Part shown: piece after piece, positions 6,150 to 10,818 of the stretch
Layout: each line of letters opens with the position of its first letter
How positions within the stretch are numbered: position 1 is the stretch's first letter
Assembly (NCBI GenBank): GCA_900752975.1
Contig: CAADXH010000097.1
Span: forward strand, 1 to 10,818
DNA from: Bacilli bacterium
GTDB lineage: Bacteria > Bacillota_I > Bacilli_A > ML615J-28 > CAG-313
Length of the DNA: 10,818 bases
Reading direction: 5' to 3'
Notes under the pieces: generated by a model
What the model saw: only the letters and a program-made list of their open reading frames with translations
What the model was told of the DNA's origin: nothing
The model's database searches: none
Position numbers and translations under genes: made by a program

Positions 6150-7199
6150 TTAGGACTTCCTAAACTTTAAGATGTGTTCAACGATTTCATCAAAGGTTGC
6201 CGGTGGTGTATACATATTCAAATTATTCAAATATTCATCATAGTTATTATCAATTTCTTTAATACATGCTTTAATTTTATCTAAAGTCAATTCTCTTTCT
6301 TTTATTAAAATACCAATTCCAAGTGATTCTAGATATTGAGCATTAAAGTATTGATGATTGGCTGTAACATTAGGTGAAGGGATGAAAATAGGAATAGCTT
6401 TAGACCCTAAAATTTCAAAAATAGTTGTTGAACCACTCCGGGAAATAATTATTCCAGCTTTTGACATTAACTCAAGCATTTGATTACTGTAGGCCAATAC
6501 CTCATAATGCGCTCCCTCTTTAAGTTGTTCCTTTACGCTGTCGTAATACTTTAATCCCGTAATTAAGGTTGTAGTATAATTTTTACTAAAATCATCATTC
6601 AAGAATTTTACTGCTAATTCATTAATTACCTCTGACCCTAATGTTCCAGATGTAATTAAAATATTTTTAGATGATCGATATTCATTACTCTTATATTCTT
6701 CAGCATCATAATATCTAGGATTACCAACTACATACTGATTTTTAGTATAATTAGGTAACGGAAAGGTTGTAAGCAACATATTAACCTTTTTTGCCACTAG
6801 TTTATTGGCTAAACCAATAACACTGTTTTGTTCATGAATAATTGTTTTTAATTTTAACTTTTGAGCCGTTTTTATCGTTATCCCACTAATATAGCCTCCC
6901 ATTCCTATGACTACTTCAGCTCGTTCTTGCTTAAGTAGTTTTTTTATTTTTCTTTGTTCGTTTAAATTGACACAAATCATTTTAAAATTATTAATAATAG
7001 ATCTATCTTTCCCCATACAATTGAAATAATAAATTTTATCAATATTCGTTGTATCAATTGTTTCAAAACGTTTTTTATCCTTTTGATTAGTAATAAAGAT
7101 TATCCTATCAGTTGGATATTTTTGCTTATATTTATTAATTAATGCAAGAGCTGGATATATATGTCCTAAGGTTCCTCCACCACAAAATACGATATTCAT
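6150..7199 (-). CDS. murG: lipid II synthase MurG (UDP-GlcNAc transferase)
   Basis: MurG transfers GlcNAc onto lipid I to make lipid II on the inner face of the membrane. This 349-residue GT28 protein has GGGTLGHIYPA (7-17), GMGGYIS (99-105), HEQNSVIGLAN (122-132), SRSGSTTIFEI (253-263) and NHQYFNAQYL (281-290). Together these identify MurG clearly. Two glycine loops differ from the usual form. The first has L in place of the second G of G-T-G-G-H. The loop usually written GGSQGA reads SGTLGS here (184-189). The gene lies 44 bp after ftsW, with a modest AGGGAT ribosome binding site, and abuts murB. Confidence 0.94.
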   Translation of the reverse strand: MNIVFCGGGTLGHIYPALALINKYKQKYPTDRIIFITNQKDKKRFETIDTTNIDKIYYFNCMGKDRSIINNFKMICVNLNEQRKIKKLLKQERAEVVIGMGGYISGITIKTAQKLKLKTIIHEQNSVIGLANKLVAKKVNMLLTTFPLPNYTKNQYVVGNPRYYDAEEYKSNEYRSSKNILITSGTLGSEVINELAVKFLNDDFSKNYTTTLITGLKYYDSVKEQLKEGAHYEVLAYSNQMLELMSKAGIIISRSGSTTIFEILGSKAIPIFIPSPNVTANHQYFNAQYLESLGIGILIKERELTLDKIKACIKEIDNNYDEYLNNLNMYTPPATFDEIVEHILKFRKS

Positions 7200-7243
7200 T
7201 TGTTCACATCCCTATATTTATATAATAAATTATATGTTCATCA

Positions 7244-8347
7244 TTAATATTTATTATTATCTTCTCCACTAATATTTAATACTATTGCGATCATCATCAT
7301 TGATAATAATAAACTAGATCCCCCATAACTAATAATGGGAAGGGTAATACCAGTTACTGGTAAAAGTCCAATTACCACTCCAAGATTTATAAAAACTTGA
7401 GTAAAATATATCAATCCTATTCCTAGACATACATATCGGTAGTGTTCATTTGTCGTTTTAATTCCAATTTTAAAAATTCTATATATTAAATATGCAAACA
7501 ATAAGATTACAATTATTCCCCCAATTAAACCAAATTCTTCACAGATTATTGCGAAAATAAAATCATTTTGTGGCTCAGGTAAGAAAAAATGTTTCTGCAT
7601 TGATTTATTAAAACCAAGTCCGAAAATACCACTTGGAGAAATTGCATATAAAGACTGAATAGTCTGAAATCCACTTCCTAAAGGATCTGACCAAGGATCA
7701 AGAAAAGCAAGTATCCTTTCCATTCGATATGGAGCACTAATAATTAAAAAAACGACACCGCATACGCCTAAAACAAAAAGCATTATAAAATACTTTAACG
7801 GGGCACCACTACAAAAAAGTAATAAAATACATGATATTACAAGCACAATTCCCGTACCAAAATCTGGTTGTAACATAATTAAACCAAATATAACAAAGAT
7901 AATAAGTAGTATCCCTATGAAATACTTAAACTTAACTAAATCTTTATCATGCAAACTTAGGTATTTAGCAAGTAATAAAATAATAGATATTTTCGCAAAT
8001 TCTGCAGGTTGAAAACTAAAACTTCCAAACCCAATCCAACTACGTGCTCCACCACGAAGTACACCAATTCCTGGTATTAACACTAAAATTAAAGAAATTA
8101 CACTGATAATAAATATTAACGTTGTCTGTTTTAATAATTTGTTAATGTCCATATTGATAATAACAGCCATTAAAAATAACCCTGCTACCGCAAACAAGAA
8201 TTCCCTTTTAAAAAAATAAAAAGCATCATCATACTTATAAGATGCAACAACATTACTAGCACTATATACCATTAAAAGGCCTATTACAACTAATAACATA
8301 AATGCTATTAATAAGGGATAGTCAATCTTTTTTGTTTTTAATTTCAC
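7244..8347 (-). CDS. ftsW: FtsW/SpoVE-type SEDS peptidoglycan glycosyltransferase
   Basis: This polytopic membrane protein has about ten hydrophobic segments and belongs to the SEDS family, which polymerises lipid II into glycan with a partner class B PBP. In numbering from the upstream ATG (371 residues) it has VYSAS (31-35), QPAEFAK (117-123), QPDFGT (164-169), LPEPQNDFIFA (260-270, probable catalytic Asp 266) and PIISYGGSS (341-349). These favour FtsW/SpoVE over RodA. The GG of the usual AI-x-x-GG loop reads PSG here. The frame is open to an ATG at 8359 with no ribosome binding site. A GTG at 8347 has GGTGAT upstream and gives an N-terminus of SpoVE-like length, so I prefer it. murG and murB follow, as in the B. 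subtilis spoVE-murG-murB segment. A true sporulation SpoVE cannot be separated from FtsW by sequence alone. Confidence 0.9.
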   Translation of the reverse strand: MKLKTKKIDYPLLIAFMLLVVIGLLMVYSASNVVASYKYDDAFYFFKREFLFAVAGLFLMAVIINMDINKLLKQTTLIFIISVISLILVLIPGIGVLRGGARSWIGFGSFSFQPAEFAKISIILLLAKYLSLHDKDLVKFKYFIGILLIIFVIFGLIMLQPDFGTGIVLVISCILLLFCSGAPLKYFIMLFVLGVCGVVFLIISAPYRMERILAFLDPWSDPLGSGFQTIQSLYAISPSGIFGLGFNKSMQKHFFLPEPQNDFIFAIICEEFGLIGGIIVILLFAYLIYRIFKIGIKTTNEHYRYVCLGIGLIYFTQVFINLGVVIGLLPVTGITLPIISYGGSSLLLSMMMIAIVLNISGEDNNKY

Positions 8348-8351
8348 TATT

Positions 8352-8357
8352 ATCACC
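8352..8357 (-). promoter_or_regulatory. ribosome binding site favouring the ftsW GTG start
   Basis: The minus strand reads GGTGAT here, four bases before GTG 8347-8345, complementary to the 16S rRNA 3' tail. No such match precedes the ATG at 8359. The site spans the ATG-GTG of the longer frame. A TATAAT lies at 8363-8368, but its start site would fall inside this ribosome binding site and its -35 is poor, so the ftsW promoter is unresolved. Confidence 0.45.
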
Positions 8358-8389
8358 ATTTAATTATATGAATGGTAGGCATTTAGTAG

Positions 8390-8454
8390 AAGAAAAATAT
8401 AAAAAAAGCATATTTTTAAATAATTATTTTTAATAATTATCTATCAATATGCTT
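8390..8454 (-). terminator. rho-independent terminator of the tgt-lipoprotein operon
   Basis: On the minus strand AAGCATATT (8446-8454) pairs with AATATGCTT (8406-8414), followed by a T-tract of seven and more T-rich sequence down to 8390. A second, inner hairpin, TAATTATT/AATAATTA (8421-8439), sits in the loop, giving a long nested stem. It separates the lipoprotein gene from ftsW. Confidence 0.8.
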
Positions 8455-8469
8455 ATATCTATTCATTTG

Positions 8470-9402
8470 TTAATTAGCAGATCCTAGGTATTTTATTTCA
8501 AAACCTGGATTTTCCTTACCAGTACTTGGATCTTTTTTGATTGAATTAAAATTTATGCTATATGTAGCACCGGCATATTTAATTTTAAATTCATTATCAT
8601 CATATGTACCAGCACAATATGTTTCGTACCATTTTTTTACTGCCTCAATTTTTTCTTCTAATGGTTGTTCAGCTAAATAATTAGGATATGCAAAATGATA
8701 ATATTTTGAATCTAGATATGTCGTTTTATTAATTAAAGCATCTAAAGTAAGCGTACTACCAGACACTTCATATTTAGTGTCAAAAGGAAGTGGTAATAGT
8801 AATAGTTTGTTTTGACCATTTTGTTTTATGACCATTAGTGGTTGTTCAATTGTCATTGTTAAGGAATTAGTATAGCAAAAGGCATAGTAGCGTTTTCCTT
8901 CACTTACAAAAGTTCGGTATTGGTAGGAGTATCTTGTACCATCTATAGTCCATGCAACAAGTCTTATTTCCTTACTATATTTTTGAGGATTACCAAACTC
9001 ATCTTTTTCATCAAGTTTTTTAGTTACTCCTCCAAATATGGCTTTTCCTTTGTCATTAGTTTGTTCAGCTGAACTAATAATTACTTTTTGGTCATCACTA
9101 TAATTTGCAAGGTGTTTTGCCCAAGCATCACTAACTTTAGTGAAATCATTTTCTACTAAAACATAATTGCTATTAGTACTACCAACTGAAACATTTACAT
9201 TATCCATATCAAAATGAAGTTTTGGAATTGACTCTTTGTAGATAAAATAGTCTTGAAGTTCTTCAGCAACAGTAAGGTCAAACCCATGTTCATATGTTTT
9301 GTATTCATTACGAATCTTACAACTTGTCAGAACCATACAACAAAGAATCATAATTCCAAATAAAAATATTTTTTTATTTTTAGAAATCTTTATCATTATC
9401 AT
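8470..9402 (-). CDS. predicted lipoprotein of unknown function
   Basis: I do not recognise this 310-residue protein. Its N-terminus has basic residues (KISKNKK), a hydrophobic segment (about 12-24) and a lipobox ending LTSC with Cys 28, so it should be an extracytoplasmic lipoprotein. The mature part is rich in Tyr, Lys and Asp, has no further membrane segment, and seems mostly beta-strand with a helical stretch around 247-262 (LEEKIEAVKKWYETYC). No catalytic motif stands out. The ATG at 9402 and another at 9396 both lie inside the 3' end of tgt. Neither has a clear ribosome binding site, so translation is probably coupled to tgt. It shares the tgt promoter and ends at the terminator at 8390-8454. 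Confidence 0.8.
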   Translation of the reverse strand: MIMIKISKNKKIFLFGIMILCCMVLTSCKIRNEYKTYEHGFDLTVAEELQDYFIYKESIPKLHFDMDNVNVSVGSTNSNYVLVENDFTKVSDAWAKHLANYSDDQKVIISSAEQTNDKGKAIFGGVTKKLDEKDEFGNPQKYSKEIRLVAWTIDGTRYSYQYRTFVSEGKRYYAFCYTNSLTMTIEQPLMVIKQNGQNKLLLLPLPFDTKYEVSGSTLTLDALINKTTYLDSKYYHFAYPNYLAEQPLEEKIEAVKKWYETYCAGTYDDNEFKIKYAGATYSINFNSIKKDPSTGKENPGFEIKYLGSAN

Positions 9403-10513
9403 TTAAACCATATTTTTCATAGAAAGCTTCTTTGAATTCAAGGAATCGATCTTCTTTAATAGCTTCTCTTATACCTTTCATTAAATTTTCAAGAAAATGA
9501 ATATTGTGAATTGATATTAATCTCGCCGCAAGTATTTCCTCAGCTTTTACTAAATGTCTTATATATGCTCTTGTATAATTCTTACAAGTATAACAATCAC
9601 ATTCTGGATCAATTGGTGAAAAATCTGTTTCAAATTCTTTATTTTTTAAAATTAATCTGCCATGTGAAGTCATTGCACATGAATGGCGAGCAATTCTAGT
9701 TGGAAGTACGCAGTCAAACATATCTATGCCGCGTTCAACACCATCTAGTATCGCACCAGGGCTTCCAACTCCCATCAAGTATCTTGGTTTATCTTTAGGT
9801 AGTAGTGGCGTTGTATAACTTAAAACAGTATTTTGAGTACTTTTTGGTTCGCCAACACTAAGTCCACCAACTGAAAATCCATCAAAAGGTAATGCTGTAA
9901 GTTCTTTAGCACAGTACTTTCTAATATCTTCATATTCTCCACCTTGTACAATTCCAAATAAACCTTGTGTATCTTTGTTTTTATGAGCTTCAAGTCCTCG
10001 TTTAGCCCATCTAATAGTTCTTTCAACTGATTTTTCCATATATTCACGAGTAGCGGGATATGGTGGGCATTCATCAAAACTCATCATAATATCACTACCT
10101 AAACTATTTTGGATTTCAATCGAAAGTTCTGGTGATAAGAATAACTGTTTACCACTTTTGTGATGTTTGAAGTAAACACCTTCTTCTTTAATGTCTCTTA
10201 TTTTCGCAAGTGAAAATACTTGGAATCCACCTGAGTCAGTAAGAATGGAGCGATCCCAATTCATAAATTTATGTAAACCACCTGCTTGTTCAATAATCTT
10301 ATGACCTGGTTGACACCATAAGTGATAAGTATTAGATAAAATAATTCCTACTTCCATTGCTTCTAGTTCTTCTTTTGACAAAGCTTTAACAGTTGCTTGT
10401 GTACCAACTGGCATAAAACATGGAGTATCAAAAGTTGAATGTGGAGTTGTAATTTGTCCAAGACGAGCCATCGTTCTTGGATCTTCTTTTATTAGTTTGT
10501 ATTTTATAACCAT
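9380..10513 (-). CDS. tgt: tRNA-guanine transglycosylase (bacterial type)
   Basis: Tgt exchanges guanine 34 of GUN-anticodon tRNAs for preQ1, the queuosine precursor. The 377 residues are normal for the family. Visible features are TDSGGFQ with D93, SFDECPP with D147 and C149, GGLSVGE (216-222), DMFDCVLPTR with the probable nucleophile D267, and a zinc site C305, C307, C310 and H336 in the usual C-x-C-x2-C-x25-H spacing. All key residues are present, so it should be active. AGGAG lies six bases before the ATG and a well-placed promoter lies upstream. It overlaps the following lipoprotein gene by 23 bp. Its usual Bacillota partners (queA, ruvAB, yajC) are not next to it here. Confidence 0.96.
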   Translation of the reverse strand: MVIKYKLIKEDPRTMARLGQITTPHSTFDTPCFMPVGTQATVKALSKEELEAMEVGIILSNTYHLWCQPGHKIIEQAGGLHKFMNWDRSILTDSGGFQVFSLAKIRDIKEEGVYFKHHKSGKQLFLSPELSIEIQNSLGSDIMMSFDECPPYPATREYMEKSVERTIRWAKRGLEAHKNKDTQGLFGIVQGGEYEDIRKYCAKELTALPFDGFSVGGLSVGEPKSTQNTVLSYTTPLLPKDKPRYLMGVGSPGAILDGVERGIDMFDCVLPTRIARHSCAMTSHGRLILKNKEFETDFSPIDPECDCYTCKNYTRAYIRHLVKAEEILAARLISIHNIHFLENLMKGIREAIKEDRFLEFKEAFYEKYGLNDNDKDF

Positions 10514-10555
10514 TTTTTTCTCCTATTATTATGTTACTATTTTTAATCTATATGT

Positions 10556-10584
10556 ATTGTACCTTATTATTGATTTTTTTGCAA
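10556..10584 (-). promoter_or_regulatory. sigma-A-type promoter for the tgt operon
   Basis: On the minus strand TTGCAA (10579-10584), a 17-base spacer and TACAAT (10556-10561) form a good promoter about 45 bases upstream of the tgt ATG. It lies between the right insertion element and tgt, and was not damaged by the insertion. Confidence 0.7.
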
Positions 10585-10627
10585 GCATAAGTGTTTATTT
10601 AAATTTAGAGTTTATGAAAGGCAGCAC

Positions 10628-10654
10628 GAACAAAGTTAGAGTTATCACTCTAAC
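10628..10654 (-). ncRNA. terminal hairpin of the right TnpB element (probable omega-RNA 3' stem)
   Basis: GTTAGAGT and ACTCTAAC form a perfect 8-bp stem with a four-base loop at 10635-10654, a few bases before the inferred element end at 10628. The left copy has the same hairpin in damaged form. TnpB guide RNAs end at such right-end structures, and the next bases would be the guide. Its position on the tgt-proximal side means the guide would read into the tgt leader. Transcription is not shown. Confidence 0.4.
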
Positions 10655-10674
10655 TCAAACACTTAATGTTTCTT

Positions 10675-10818
10675 TTAAAAGACAGTACTTTCACCAAGTA
10701 TTACTTTGCTAGGTACTCTTTTGGGTAGTGTTGTACCTCTATTTCTCAAATTATCTATTAATTGATAATTATCGATTTTACTTTTCTTTAGGATATTTAA
10801 TGCCCCATTTATATCGGC
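10675..10818 (-). CDS. tnpB: TnpB RNA-guided nuclease, C-terminal 47 residues (partial)
   Basis: The minus strand is open from the window edge to TAA at 10675-10677. It begins ADINGALNILKKS, the RuvC-III motif of TnpB (usual form A/R-D-x-N-x-A-x-N-I-L), with the third catalytic Asp as the second visible residue. A polar tail of about 35 residues follows and ends STVF. TnpB is the compact RuvC nuclease of IS200/IS605 and IS607 elements that cuts DNA next to a short target motif using a guide RNA made from its own 3' end. The upstream domains, including the zinc finger, RuvC-I and RuvC-II, lie outside the window. The frame is clean, unlike in the left copy. Confidence 0.8.
   Translation of the reverse strand, partial: ADINGALNILKKSKIDNYQLIDNLRNRGTTLPKRVPSKVILGESTVF

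Larger units (their letters stand above)
10628..10818 (-). mobile_element. 3' (right) end of a TnpB-type insertion element, right copy
   Basis: This segment is inverted relative to the left copy at 1-169 and shares about 91% identity with it over about 170 bases. It carries the tnpB C-terminal frame, two short hairpins (10686-10700 and 10657-10671) and the terminal 8-bp stem (10635-10654). The stretch 10654-10710 is identical to the left copy. The rest of the element lies beyond the window. The two elements point toward each other and frame about 10.4 kb. Confidence 0.75.

Noticed and set aside
8363..8368. TATAAT just upstream of ftsW as its promoter
   Set aside because: The -35 region is poor, and the start site would fall at the ribosome binding site or first codons.
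1..10818. Possible stop-codon reassignment, since all 11 stops read are TAA or TAG
   Set aside because: Trp is encoded by TGG in the genes checked, and all conserved proteins are full length under the standard code. Absence of TGA stops in 11 genes is compatible with low GC.

Overview
The window looks like a low-GC Bacillota chromosome fragment, probably class Bacilli and perhaps a gut Erysipelotrichales or RF39/RFN20-like lineage. The taxon is inference. The supporting features are very AT-rich DNA, strong GGAGG-type ribosome binding sites, TTGACA/TATAAT promoters, a SpoVE-type FtsW, CotJ spore-coat proteins and a BspA-like leucine-rich-repeat lipoprotein. Trp is encoded by TGG and every stop read is TAA or TAG, so nothing calls for an alternative code. 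Nine of the ten complete genes lie on the minus strand.

Layout from left to right. Positions 1-169 are the 3' end of a TnpB (IS200/IS605- or IS607-type) element on the plus strand, with a decayed reading frame. 158-2828 is a two-gene minus-strand operon: a YfcE-type phosphodiesterase, overlapped by a surface LRR lipoprotein whose stop codon lies inside the left element. 2829-3038 is a divergent promoter region with two well-formed sigma-A promoters and a candidate MarR operator. 3039-4028 is a plus-strand MarR-GNAT fusion with its own terminator. 4199-8347 is a minus-strand run in the order ftsW/spoVE, murG, murB, cotJA-cotJB fusion, cotJC, closed by a terminator at 4150-4188. 8470-10513 is a minus-strand tgt plus orphan lipoprotein operon, with a clear promoter upstream of tgt and a nested hairpin terminator. 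10628-10818 is the 3' end of a second TnpB element on the minus strand, in inverted orientation to the left one.

How the parts work together. FtsW/SpoVE, MurG and MurB act in lipid II synthesis and glycan polymerisation. Their order matches what I recall of the spoVE-murG-murB segment of the Bacillus subtilis division and cell-wall cluster. The CotJ genes follow 49 bp after murB with no terminator between, so a spore-coat module is attached to a cell-wall module. Tgt makes the queuosine precursor base in tRNA; its lipoprotein partner is unrecognised.

The most notable structure is the pair of convergent TnpB 3' ends framing the window, about 91% identical over about 170 bp. Their putative omega-RNA guide positions both face inward, and the left copy keeps its RNA-like segment perfectly although its reading frame is broken. 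No CRISPR array, rRNA, tRNA or complete new defence system was seen.
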